From an uncultured bacterium (GTDB lineage: Bacteria; Patescibacteriota; Saccharimonadia; Saccharimonadales; Saccharimonadaceae), in contig CAIOSL010000049.1 of assembly GCA_903861015.1 (NCBI GenBank), positions 1 through 16,728 of the forward strand: a DNA stretch of 16,728 nucleotides, in the 5' to 3' direction. Below the pieces are notes generated by a model, which did no database searches, was not told where the DNA came from, and saw nothing but the letters and a program-made list of their open reading frames with translations. The position numbers and the translations under genes are program-made. Of this stretch, positions 1-6,598 are shown piece by piece (position 1 is the first letter of the stretch; each line of letters starts with the position of its first letter).

Positions 1-146
1 TGACCTTGGATAGTATCAAAATTATTAACAATTTGCAGCAATTCACTGGTGCGCACAGTGGTCGCCGGGTACGGGTTAATACCTAAATCGCGCAGCGCTT
101 GTAGCTTGCGTAGTCGCTCGTCTCGAAAATCTTTTAATGTCGCCAT
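1..146 (-). CDS. lysS: Lysyl-tRNA synthetase, class II, N-terminal fragment
   Basis: Partial gene: 48 complete codons are visible before the window edge. The translation begins MATLKDFRDERLRKLQALRD and continues with LGINPYPATTVRTSELLQIV. The 'RxxKLxxLRxLGINPYP' pattern is the hallmark N-terminus of bacterial class II LysRS, just before the OB-fold anticodon-binding domain, which here would lie outside the window. The enzyme charges tRNA-Lys in the cytoplasm. The start is the ATG at 146-144. No Shine-Dalgarno sequence precedes it; instead a TATTAT box ends 9 bases upstream, as at other genes here. The gene lies downstream of greA on the same strand, separated by a perfect inverted repeat. Identity is from the short N-terminal motif only, so the rest of the enzyme cannot be verified. 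Confidence 0.82.
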   Translation of the reverse strand, partial: MATLKDFRDERLRKLQALRDLGINPYPATTVRTSELLQIVNNFDTIQG

Positions 147-155
147 ATTACAACT

Positions 156-161
156 ATAATA
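156..161 (-). promoter_or_regulatory. Possible -10 box of lysS
   Basis: Minus-strand TATTAT ends 9 bases before the lysS ATG, the same spacing seen at frr, proS and lepB. It overlaps the descending arm of the greA-lysS inverted repeat. No good -35 is visible at 17 bases, so this is a weak call supported mainly by the repeated spacing. Confidence 0.3.
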
Positions 162-200
162 ACATAAATCCACCCCCATAAGAGGTGGATTTATGTTATT
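158..200 (-). terminator. Perfect 17-bp inverted repeat after greA
   Basis: Positions 158-174 and 184-200 are exact inverted complements (17 bp) around a 9-base loop at 175-183. The GC-rich inner part is CCACC/GGTGG and the outer part is AT-rich. It starts 14 bases beyond the greA stop. The minus-strand transcript ends in a U/A-rich rather than a pure U tract, so it is an atypical intrinsic terminator. Because lysS starts only 11 bases later, it could also be a partial terminator or an mRNA-end stabiliser. Confidence 0.65.
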
Positions 201-214
201 TAACAGACTAACGA

Positions 215-670
215 CTAGTTAATACTTACGATTTCGTAAGTCACTTCGCCTTTTGGAGTCACAAGCGACGCAATGTCGCCAACTTTTTTGCCAAACAAAG
301 CCACGCCAATTGGTGATTCGTTGCTGATTCTTCCCTCAAGTGGGTCGGCCTCGACTGGTCCAACGATTGTGTAGTTAACTTGTTTGCCAGATACATTCAG
401 GCCCACTTTACTGCCCAAAACTACGTGTGACGAACTGGCGGCCTTGATAATATCGGCGTTCTGCAAGATCTCTTCGATCTCGGCAATCCTAGTTTCAACC
501 AAGCCCTGTTCTTCACGGGCAACGTCATATTCGGCGTTCTCGCTCAGGTCACCAAAGTCACGTGCTTCGGCGATCTTGGCCGCTACTTCACCACGACGAC
601 CAATCAAAGTCTCGAGCTCTCGATTTAGCTCGTTTTTTCCTTCGATGGTAATTTGATATAATTTCTTCAT
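215..670 (-). CDS. greA: Transcription elongation factor GreA
   Basis: A 151-residue protein, the usual GreA length. GreA binds the RNA polymerase secondary channel and stimulates cleavage of backtracked transcripts. The N-terminal half (residues about 10-75) is the antiparallel coiled coil, with the typical 'ARDFGDLSENAEYDVAREEQ' stretch whose acidic tip (D and E of GDLSENAEY) acts at the polymerase active site. The C-terminal half (from about 80) is the FKBP-like domain ending with 'TPKGEVTYEIVSIN'. The chosen ATG (670-668) is preceded by AAAAGAGGAATATTT, a good Shine-Dalgarno with 7-base spacing. An upstream in-frame ATG at 712 would add 14 residues unlike the family. It lies between proS and lysS on the same strand. 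Stop is TAG. Confidence 0.96.
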   Translation of the reverse strand: MKKLYQITIEGKNELNRELETLIGRRGEVAAKIAEARDFGDLSENAEYDVAREEQGLVETRIAEIEEILQNADIIKAASSSHVVLGSKVGLNVSGKQVNYTIVGPVEADPLEGRISNESPIGVALFGKKVGDIASLVTPKGEVTYEIVSIN

Positions 671-710
671 AAATATTCCTCTTTTAGCACCAAATGTGGC
701 ACAAAACTTC

Positions 711-736
711 AACCATACGCTAGCTGTAGCGTAGGT
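711..736 (-). terminator. Stem-loop between proS and greA
   Basis: TACGCTA (716-722) and TAGCGTA (727-733) form a perfect 7-bp stem with loop GCTG. The stem extends by ACC/GGT across one bulged A. It begins 22 bases after the proS stop on the minus strand. The downstream stretch (GAAGTTTTG) is only weakly U-rich, so it may attenuate rather than fully stop transcription into greA. No convincing greA promoter was found, so greA probably depends on read-through from proS. Confidence 0.4.
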
Positions 737-758
737 TCAAGCCAAATCCCTTTTCTGG

Positions 759-2006
759 TCAGCTTAGTTTAGCAAGCAGCTGTTCATGTGTCAATAACGT
801 TTTTTGCCCATCCTTACGAGTGACATATTCATACTTCTCGTCGGCCAACAATCGATCACTAATCGTTACGCGGTACGGGATACCCATCAGCTCACTGTCG
901 GCAAATTTTTGCCCCGGACGAACATCGCGGTCATCATACAAAACTTCAATGCCCCTACTGGTTAGCTCTGCATATAATTTTTCGGCGCTAGCAGTCGCTT
1001 CTTCGCCACCAATTACCACCAAATAAACCTTGAACGGAGCGATATTCTCTGGCCAGACCAAACCTTTATCGTCGGCAAATATCTCGGCCACAACCCCCAT
1101 CAAGCGGCTGACGCCAATACCATAACAACCCATAATAATCGACTGCTTGTCACCTTTTTCGTCCGTGTAATATAAATCCAGGGCATCAGTATATTTTGTC
1201 TCCAAATGGAAGGTGTTGCCAACTTCGACGCCTTTTTTCTTAACCAACTTAGTCTTATCTAGGCCTAATTTTACCAAGTTCTCATCGCTCATTATTTCTT
1301 CGTTGATAGCGACACGCTTTTCTTCATCAATATAAATCGTATCCTCACCGACTTCAGTAACGGTCTGAAACTCGTCGCTAAACCGAGGCGTAAATATACC
1401 ACCGTCAGCATAGGTCCGATACGTAATCGCACCCAAACCTAGTCGGTCATAAACTCGATAGTAAGCCAAAATAATCTTCTCGTATTCCTCCAAATGCTGG
1501 GCTTGATCTCGACTAAAAGTATACATATCTTTCATTAAAAACTCGCGACCACGCAGCAGACCACTTTTGGCGCGCAATTCATTTCTGAACTTATTTTGTA
1601 TTTGATATACAGCAAATGGCATATCCTTATACGAGCTTAGATACATACTAACAGCGTCAACAATCGGCTCTTCATGGGTCAGCCCAACGCCCAATTCTGT
1701 ACCATTAACCAACTTTGTCTTAAACCAGTTATCAACCTTGGCATCATCCCAACGATCAGTCTTGACCCAAATATCCTTGGGTTGCAGCGTGGTCATCATG
1801 ATTTCTTGACCGCCGTAGTTATTCATTTCTTCGCGAACAATTTTTTTAATGTTCTCTAGAACCCTTAAACCAAGCGGCATATAGGCGTAAACTCCAGCCA
1901 ACTCTTTGTGAATAAAGCCAGCCCTGATTAAAAGTTGAGCATTTGTAGCGACTTCGTCGGCTGGAACAGTTTTGCTGGTTCGAGTAAATAATTTAGACAC
2001 ACGCAT
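759..2006 (-). CDS. proS: Prolyl-tRNA synthetase, short form without editing insert
   Basis: A 415-residue class II aminoacyl-tRNA synthetase that charges tRNA-Pro. The N-terminus (MRVSKLFTRTSKTVPADEVA) is typical bacterial ProRS. Visible landmarks are the TLxPxxIW segment (74-80), the proline-pocket THEE (110-113), motif 2 'FRNELRAKSGLLRGREFLMKD' (about 140-160), motif 3 'GCYGIGVSR' (293-301), and a C-terminal anticodon-binding domain with 'DDRDVRPGQKFADSELMGIP'. The span between motifs 2 and 3 is only about 130 residues, so the roughly 180-residue INS editing domain of most bacterial ProRS is missing. Short ProRS of this size are known from alphaproteobacteria. The start is the ATG at 2006-2004, chosen over a longer frame reaching 2132 because a TATAAT box (2021-2016) lies between them and the family N-terminus begins here. 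Stop is TGA. It is the last gene of the frr-to-proS run, with an extra promoter of its own. Confidence 0.96.
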   Translation of the reverse strand: MRVSKLFTRTSKTVPADEVATNAQLLIRAGFIHKELAGVYAYMPLGLRVLENIKKIVREEMNNYGGQEIMMTTLQPKDIWVKTDRWDDAKVDNWFKTKLVNGTELGVGLTHEEPIVDAVSMYLSSYKDMPFAVYQIQNKFRNELRAKSGLLRGREFLMKDMYTFSRDQAQHLEEYEKIILAYYRVYDRLGLGAITYRTYADGGIFTPRFSDEFQTVTEVGEDTIYIDEEKRVAINEEIMSDENLVKLGLDKTKLVKKKGVEVGNTFHLETKYTDALDLYYTDEKGDKQSIIMGCYGIGVSRLMGVVAEIFADDKGLVWPENIAPFKVYLVVIGGEEATASAEKLYAELTSRGIEVLYDDRDVRPGQKFADSELMGIPYRVTISDRLLADEKYEYVTRKDGQKTLLTHEQLLAKLS

Positions 2007-2015
2007 AGTGCCCCC

Positions 2016-2047
2016 ATTATACCTAATCTGGCCTAAATAATAAACAA
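2016..2047 (-). promoter_or_regulatory. proS promoter, near-leaderless
   Basis: Minus-strand TATAAT at 2021-2016 ends 9 bases before the proS ATG, so the transcript should begin about 3 bases upstream of it. There is no Shine-Dalgarno between box and start. A TTTATT sits 17 bases upstream and a TTGTTT sits 20 bases upstream; the sequence just before the box is TTAGG, as at the LCP gene. Confidence 0.55.
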
Positions 2048-2755
2048 GAAATAAAAAGCGATGCTGTTTTTGGTCATATGCAGCAATATAGATGCCCACA
2101 AACTGCCATCGGTCATCTCGCGCAGCAAACATAATACGACGCTAAGCGCAAACGTATCTAGTGCCAAATTCCAGGCACCGTGCACGAATGCAAAAACCAA
2201 ACTCGTTATTACAACTGCCGCCCAAACCGGAACCGACTTCTTTAACTTGCCATACAAATAACCCCGAAACAACGTTTCTTCAGCCACTGGCGCCAAGACC
2301 ACCAATGTCAAAAATGCCAATATCAGTTCATAATTATGGCCGATATGATTAAAACCGGTTTGTTGAACCTGATTAATATCGATCCACGGCAGCAGGCTGG
2401 TACCGATCATCAGCAATAATGACGAAGATATAAAGTACACTACGAAGCCAGCGGGAGTGATCACGATATCAGACCACGACGGCAGGCGTTTAAAGCCCAA
2501 ATCACTCCAACTAGTCAAAACTTTGCGATATTTGATGGGCAAAACAACGACAATCGCTATTGCCAAGCCATAAAGCACAACCGCAAATATCGAATTCAGC
2601 AAAGATTCATTAATCGAAGCCAGTGGCAACCTCAGCCAAACCAACAAATAAACCAATATTTCTAGTGCAAATTGAGCCGCATAAAATCCGATCAAAACCC
2701 AAACTGGCAGGGCCAAAGCAACCAGCAGGCGGTGCCTAAAATATCTTCGCAACAT
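2033..2755 (-). CDS. CPBP family intramembrane glutamic-type protease
   Basis: A 240-residue polytopic membrane protein of the CPBP (CAAX protease and bacteriocin-processing, 'Abi') family. The three catalytic blocks are present in order: 'EETLFRG' with E159, E160 and R164; 'FAFVHG' with H192; and 'HMTKN' with H226 and N230. About seven hydrophobic segments are seen, including 11-40, 53-74, 100-124, 141-158, 176-194 and 217-239. Members cleave within membranes or handle prenylated or peptide substrates; the substrate here is unknown. The start is taken as the ATG at 2755 (overlapping the rseP end by 20 bases), with a TTG at 2761 as the alternative; GGTGA lies 9-13 bases upstream. It sits immediately downstream of rseP, where many bacteria have proS directly, so it is an inserted neighbour in an otherwise classic cluster. 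It may work with RseP in membrane proteolysis, but that is inference. Confidence 0.88.
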   Translation of the reverse strand: MLRRYFRHRLLVALALPVWVLIGFYAAQFALEILVYLLVWLRLPLASINESLLNSIFAVVLYGLAIAIVVVLPIKYRKVLTSWSDLGFKRLPSWSDIVITPAGFVVYFISSSLLLMIGTSLLPWIDINQVQQTGFNHIGHNYELILAFLTLVVLAPVAEETLFRGYLYGKLKKSVPVWAAVVITSLVFAFVHGAWNLALDTFALSVVLCLLREMTDGSLWASILLHMTKNSIAFYFLFII

Positions 2756-3875
2756 CGGCAATCGTCACCAACACGGTTAATCCCATCAAAAGCAAGAAGC
2801 CAACCGTTTGGATCTTGTCTTCACGCTCTCTGGTTAATGGTTTTTTGATTATTCGAAAAATCGCCATCGTAAACCAACGACCACCGTCCAACGCTGGTAT
2901 CGGCAAAACGTTCATAATTGCCAGCGACAACGATATGACAGCTGTCAAGAATATCAGTTGCGCCAGTCCGGCTTGCTCGGCTGCCGGAAAAATAGTCCCC
3001 AAGATCCCAACCGGTCCCGCTACACTGTCGCTAACAGACTTCAAATTATTGGCGGCCGCTTGGCGCACAGCCAGATCCGGACTAAATTGGTTAACGATAC
3101 CACCAGCAAAATTGACAATCATCTGGCCAGTGCTTTCAAATGTTAACAGAGTAAATTGAGTGGTTGTCGCCAAACCGACAATCGGTGCCGACCAGGTCGA
3201 TCGAGTCGATTGCTGTTGACCTAAACCAGCCCCAAAAATCGGGTGGCCATCATTTGGACCCAGGTCAACCGATGCCTGACCTTGAGTACCAGACCTTTCG
3301 TAATTAACATCAACTGTTTGGCCGGCATTTTGCTTGGTTAAGTCAATTAATTGACTAGTCGAGGTAACGTCGGTGCCAGCGAATCGAATTATTCTATCAC
3401 CAACCGCGACACCAGCTTTGCTAGCCGCACCACCTGACACCAGCGACGTAACCTCTACAGGCTTGCTAACGACTGTTGTATCAAAGGGCAGCTGAATCTG
3501 GTTGGGCAAGACTTTTGGCAGGCCGACTACCGCCAACACCGACAACAAAACTGCGGCCGTAAACCAGTTGACCAATACCCCGGCCAACAATATTCGCGTT
3601 TTTTGCATAAAAGTAGCGGCGCCGTAATCACCCTTTTGATCCGCCGAGTCATACTCGCCTTTTAACTTGACAAAACCACCCAGCGGCAGCCAGTTAAGCG
3701 TCAAAAGAATACCGTTTTTTAATTTTTTCTCATAAGCCCGTGGCGGCATGCCGATGCCAAATTCCTCCACCACCACGCCATTACGCCTAGCAACAATTGC
3801 ATGCCCCAGTTCGTGCACCACGACCAGCAGCACCAATATTAGCAGCCCAATTACTATCCCCACAAACAGCCCCAT
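2736..3875 (-). CDS. rseP: Site-2 zinc metalloprotease RseP (M50B)
   Basis: A 379-residue membrane metalloprotease. The first membrane segment carries HELGH (H21, E22, H25), the zinc-binding and catalytic motif of site-2 proteases. A conserved 'WLPLGGFVKLKGE' loop follows at about 62-74. A PDZ domain covers roughly 140-200 ('VTSLVSGGAASKAGVAVGDRI'). The third zinc ligand lies in 'NVLPIPALDGGRW' (D330). A last hydrophobic segment closes the protein. The family cleaves transmembrane segments of anti-sigma factors and remnant signal peptides; here the substrate is unknown. GGAGG at 3887-3883 is 7 bases from the ATG. The gap to uppS is only 3 bases, and the 3' end overlaps the next gene, indicating co-translation. 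No sigma-E or anti-sigma gene is nearby. Confidence 0.97.
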   Translation of the reverse strand: MGLFVGIVIGLLILVLLVVVHELGHAIVARRNGVVVEEFGIGMPPRAYEKKLKNGILLTLNWLPLGGFVKLKGEYDSADQKGDYGAATFMQKTRILLAGVLVNWFTAAVLLSVLAVVGLPKVLPNQIQLPFDTTVVSKPVEVTSLVSGGAASKAGVAVGDRIIRFAGTDVTSTSQLIDLTKQNAGQTVDVNYERSGTQGQASVDLGPNDGHPIFGAGLGQQQSTRSTWSAPIVGLATTTQFTLLTFESTGQMIVNFAGGIVNQFSPDLAVRQAAANNLKSVSDSVAGPVGILGTIFPAAEQAGLAQLIFLTAVISLSLAIMNVLPIPALDGGRWFTMAIFRIIKKPLTREREDKIQTVGFLLLMGLTVLVTIADVAKIF

Positions 3876-3878
3876 TTT

Positions 3879-4568
3879 TTAACCTCCAAAACGCCTAGAA
3901 CGACGATTATACTCTTCAAGAATTTCCGTAACATCATCGCGTGTCAAATCTGGCCATAATTTCTCGATAATCATAATCTCACTATAGGCAATCCGCCAAA
4001 GCATAAAATTCGACAATCGCCGTTCGCCACTCGTCCTTACCACCATGTCAATTGGTGGGACATCGGGCGAATACAAATTCTCGGCAATCAGGTCAGTTGT
4101 AATCTGATCAATTGGTGTCTTGGCGGCAACGATTTTTTTGACCGCATCAACAATCTCGAGTTGGCCACCGTAATTAAAGCAGATCGCCAGGGTGCCGGCG
4201 GTATTATTGGCCGTAACTGCCTCGGCATTATCGATAGCCTTTAAGATATTCTCGCCAACGCCTTCGCGCGAACCCAAAACTACCAATTTAATATTATTCT
4301 TTTCAAATATCGGCAAATCCGAGCTTAAAAGCCGCAAAAAAAGCCCCATCAAGCGACCAACTTCGTCCTCGCTACGCTTCCAGTTTTCGGTACTAAAAAT
4401 ATAGGTCGTTATGTACTTAACGCCAGCCTCAAAAGTGGCCGTTACCACCTCCTGAACAGTGTTATAGCCTGCCAAATGACCTTCATAGGTCGGTAGTCCG
4501 TGGCGCTTAGCCCAACGACGATTGCCGTCAACTATGAAACCAATATGCCTAGGAATAACGTCGGCCAT
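3879..4568 (-). CDS. uppS: Undecaprenyl diphosphate synthase (cis-prenyltransferase)
   Basis: A 229-residue cytosolic enzyme that adds isopentenyl units to farnesyl diphosphate to make undecaprenyl diphosphate, the lipid carrier for cell-wall and glycan precursors. Diagnostic motifs are 'HIGFIVDGNRRWA' with the catalytic Asp (D14), 'GHLAGY' (30-35), 'YIFSTENWKRS' (56-66), 'FNYGG' and 'RTSGERRLSNFMLW' (178-191). The length matches the family. Its ATG shares one base with the frr stop (TAATG), and no strong Shine-Dalgarno is present, so translation is probably coupled to frr. In most bacteria cdsA and dxr follow; here rseP follows directly. The substrate must come from isoprenoid genes elsewhere or from outside the cell. 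Confidence 0.97.
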   Translation of the reverse strand: MADVIPRHIGFIVDGNRRWAKRHGLPTYEGHLAGYNTVQEVVTATFEAGVKYITTYIFSTENWKRSEDEVGRLMGLFLRLLSSDLPIFEKNNIKLVVLGSREGVGENILKAIDNAEAVTANNTAGTLAICFNYGGQLEIVDAVKKIVAAKTPIDQITTDLIAENLYSPDVPPIDMVVRTSGERRLSNFMLWRIAYSEIMIIEKLWPDLTRDDVTEILEEYNRRSRRFGG

Positions 4569-5122
4569 TAGATTGTCAAAATATCTTTCTCTTTGGCCCG
4601 AAAAGTTTCGTCGATCTTAACATTGTAGCCTGCGATACTGGCGTCAATTATCTTTTCGATGCGCTTAACGTCATCTTCGGATAACTCTTTAGCCTCTTTT
4701 TTACGCTTTACCTCTTTTTGGGCGTCCTGGCGAACATTGCGCAATGCAATCTTGGCATCTTCTACCTTTTCACTTGCTTGTTTAACCAATTGTTTGCGGC
4801 GCTCTTCGGTCAAAGCCGGCACTGGTACGCGGACAACGCGACCATCATCACTCGGATTAAATCCCAAGCCTTGGTCGGCACGAATCGCCGCGCTGATAGC
4901 CGATATATTGCCTGGATCAAACGGGGTTATTTGCAACAACTGCGCCTCGGGGGCGGTAATATTTGCTACTTGATTAAGTGGCATTAATGTCCCATAAACT
5001 TCAACTTTTACCCCATCCAATTGACCAGGGTGTGCCCGACCGGTTCTGACTTTTTTCAACTCTTCTGCAAAGTGCGCGGCGACGGCCTCAAATTTTACTT
5101 CGTAAGGTTTTGTATCAAACAT
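4568..5122 (-). CDS. frr: Ribosome recycling factor
   Basis: A 184-residue protein of standard RRF length. With EF-G it splits post-termination ribosomes. Recognisable parts are 'ELKKVRTGRAHPGQLDGVKVE' (about 22-42), the beta-rich domain II with 'PLNQVANITAPEAQLLQITPFD', and the long C-terminal helices with 'RVPVPALTEERRKQLVK' and the charged 'KKEAKELSEDDVKRIEKIID' segment. The ATG at 5122-5120 follows a textbook extended -10 box by only 9 bases, so the mRNA should be nearly leaderless. It heads the frr-uppS-rseP-CPBP run. The usual pyrH between tsf and frr is absent and is replaced by a terminator plus promoter. Confidence 0.97.
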   Translation of the reverse strand: MFDTKPYEVKFEAVAAHFAEELKKVRTGRAHPGQLDGVKVEVYGTLMPLNQVANITAPEAQLLQITPFDPGNISAISAAIRADQGLGFNPSDDGRVVRVPVPALTEERRKQLVKQASEKVEDAKIALRNVRQDAQKEVKRKKEAKELSEDDVKRIEKIIDASIAGYNVKIDETFRAKEKDILTI

Positions 5123-5131
5123 AATGTGTCA

Positions 5132-5140
5132 ATTATAGCA
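5132..5140 (-). promoter_or_regulatory. frr extended -10 promoter
   Basis: Minus-strand TGC-TATAAT is a perfect extended -10 element. It starts inside the U tract of the tsf terminator. The expected transcript start (about 5125) lies 3 bases before the frr ATG. The -35 position (TAGAAA) is poor, which extended -10 promoters tolerate. Confidence 0.75.
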
Positions 5141-5168
5141 AAAAGACCACGTAATTTCTACGTGGTCT
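5139..5168 (-). terminator. Intrinsic terminator of the rpsB-tsf operon
   Basis: AGACCACGTA (5144-5153) and TACGTGGTCT (5159-5168) form a perfect 10-bp stem with a 5-base loop. On the minus strand it is followed by five T residues (5143-5139 region). It begins 23 bases after the tsf stop and separates rpsB-tsf from frr. Confidence 0.88.
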
Positions 5169-5190
5169 CGTCACTTTCACCGGCTGTTAA

Positions 5191-5787
5191 TTATTCGTTA
5201 ACACCTAGTTCGATGCGCTTAAACTGACGAATGATCAAATTCTCACCAGTTTTAGCAATATTTTCTTTAACAAAGTCAGCAACGGTTTGCTTTTCGTCCT
5301 TGATGTAAACCTGGCTCAACAAAACCTTTTCGTCAAAGTATTTTTTGACCTGGCCATCAACGATCTTGTCAACCATAGCTTCAGGCTTGCCTTCTGCCAA
5401 AACTCGCTCGCGAGATTCGGTACGGACTCGTTCGAGTTCGCTAGCAGGAATATCGGCTTCGCTGATATAGGTTGGTGACATCGCTGCAACTTGCAATGCG
5501 ATCTCGTGTGCAAAAGCCTTGAAATTCTCGGTACGAGCAACAAAGTCGGTTTCGCAGTTAACTTCAACGATTACACCAATACGTCCACCGTGAACGTAGC
5601 TATCGATAATTCCCTCGCGGGCTTCACGATCACCTTTTTTCTCGGCTTTGGTTAAGCCCTTTTTGCGCAAAACTTCCAATGCTTTATCAAAATCACCTTC
5701 GGCCGCGACTAGAGCCGCCTTGGCATCGGTTAAGCCAATACCGGTTAATTCTTTTAGCTTTTTAATATCCTCAACAGATACGTTCAT
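5191..5787 (-). CDS. tsf: Elongation factor Ts, short form
   Basis: A 198-residue guanine-nucleotide exchange factor for EF-Tu. The N-terminal UBA-like domain reads 'VEDIKKLKELTGIGLTDAKAAL' (4-25), followed by 'EAREGIIDSYVHGGRIGVIVEV' and the EF-Tu-contacting 'NCETDFVART' at about 79-88. Only one core subdomain is present, as in the Thermus-type short EF-Ts of about 196 residues, against about 280 in E. coli. The ATG lies 2 bases past the rpsB stop. A strong AAGGAGG sits in the last rpsB codons. It is the second and last gene of the rpsB-tsf transcript. Confidence 0.97.
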   Translation of the reverse strand: MNVSVEDIKKLKELTGIGLTDAKAALVAAEGDFDKALEVLRKKGLTKAEKKGDREAREGIIDSYVHGGRIGVIVEVNCETDFVARTENFKAFAHEIALQVAAMSPTYISEADIPASELERVRTESRERVLAEGKPEAMVDKIVDGQVKKYFDEKVLLSQVYIKDEKQTVADFVKENIAKTGENLIIRQFKRIELGVNE

Positions 5788-5789
5788 TA

Positions 5790-6512
5790 TTAAGCCTCCT
5801 TAGTTACGACTTCTGCGGCCTTAGTAGTCACAGCGCCTTCGGCAATCGCCTGACGAGCGTAGTCCAAAATCAACTGAACGCCCTTGATAGCATCGTCATT
5901 ACCAGGAATGACGTAATCAACTAGGCTTGGGTCGGCGTTTGTGTCAACCAATGCAATAACTGGGACGCCCAAATTCTTAGCCTCTTTGATTGCATTCATG
6001 TCGCCAATGACATCGATCACAAACAACGCACCTGGTTTGCCATTTAGATCCTTGATGCCGCCGTACTTCAAGTTAAGATCATCGATCTCTTCTTGGAAGC
6101 GTTGAACTTCGAGCTTTGAATAGCGTTTTTCTAGGTCACCAGAAGCCATTCGCTTCTCAAGGTCTTTTAGCTTTTTGATCTGTTGGTTAACAGTAGCAAC
6201 GTTAGTCAATGTACCACCCAACCAACGCTCGGTTACATACGGTTGGCTAATCGCTTCGGCTGTTGCGCGAACGATTTCTTTGGTATGCTTTTTGGTACCA
6301 ACAAACAAAACTTGCTTGCCGCCGGCAACAACACTAGTCAAAAACGGCAAAGCCGCTTCCAAACCGGCAACTGTCTTGACCAAATCTACAATGTAGATGT
6401 CTTGGCGTTTACTATGAATGTATGGCGCCATTTTAGGGTGCCAATGACTCGTTTTGTGTCCAAAATGAACACCGGCTTCGAGTAAAGCCTTAATATCTAC
6501 GGCTACTGCCAT
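5790..6512 (-). CDS. rpsB: 30S ribosomal protein S2
   Basis: A 240-residue ribosomal protein. The N-terminus MAVAVDIKALLEAGVHFGHK and the 'WHPKMAPYIHSKRQDIYIVDL' stretch are diagnostic of S2. Later conserved blocks are 'VLFVGTKKHTKEIV', 'RWLGGTLTN', 'PGALFVIDV' and 'PVIALVDTNADPSLVDYVIPGNDDA'. The start is the ATG at 6512-6510, which has AAGGAG 8 bases upstream. The frame stays open to a GTG at 6569, but that would run through the structured leader and add 19 residues absent from the family. A strong promoter and an 80-base leader precede it (see leader entry). It forms a two-gene transcript with tsf. Confidence 0.98.
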   Translation of the reverse strand: MAVAVDIKALLEAGVHFGHKTSHWHPKMAPYIHSKRQDIYIVDLVKTVAGLEAALPFLTSVVAGGKQVLFVGTKKHTKEIVRATAEAISQPYVTERWLGGTLTNVATVNQQIKKLKDLEKRMASGDLEKRYSKLEVQRFQEEIDDLNLKYGGIKDLNGKPGALFVIDVIGDMNAIKEAKNLGVPVIALVDTNADPSLVDYVIPGNDDAIKGVQLILDYARQAIAEGAVTTKAAEVVTKEA

Positions 6513-6592
6513 AATTTTAACTCCTTTATCTTCACCTATGCGCCCGATTGAGATATCAGGAGTTACCACATAGGTTGCTTCATTAATATTAC
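6513..6592 (-). promoter_or_regulatory. rpsB structured leader, candidate S2 autoregulatory pseudoknot
   Basis: The predicted 5' UTR of rpsB is about 80 bases long. ACCTATGTG (6575-6567) pairs with CGCATAGGT (6542-6534) in a 9-bp stem with one T-G wobble. The loop contains TAACTCCT (6565-6558), an exact complement of AGGAGTTA (6525-6518), which is the rpsB Shine-Dalgarno region. Together they would make an H-type pseudoknot with loops of 1, 15 and 8 bases that hides the ribosome binding site. Feedback control of rpsB-tsf by S2 is known in other bacteria through different leader structures. Binding of S2 here is inference. Confidence 0.62.
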
Positions 6593-6598
6593 TCGCCT

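Noticed and set aside
671..712. Longer greA starting at ATG 712
   Set aside because: The extra 14 residues are unlike GreA, and a good Shine-Dalgarno precedes the ATG at 670.
759..761. TGA ending proS considered as a recoded glycine codon (as in Gracilibacteria/SR1)
   Set aside because: ProRS ends at its natural length there; TGA also ends parA at the expected place, so TGA works as a stop.
5144..5168. Palindrome containing CACGTA/TACGTG considered as a parS-like site
   Set aside because: It is better explained as the tsf terminator, with loop and T run, and it does not match the canonical parS sequence.
6513..6569. Longer rpsB starting at GTG 6569
   Set aside because: It would add 19 residues not found in S2 and translate through the structured leader; AAGGAG supports the ATG at 6512.
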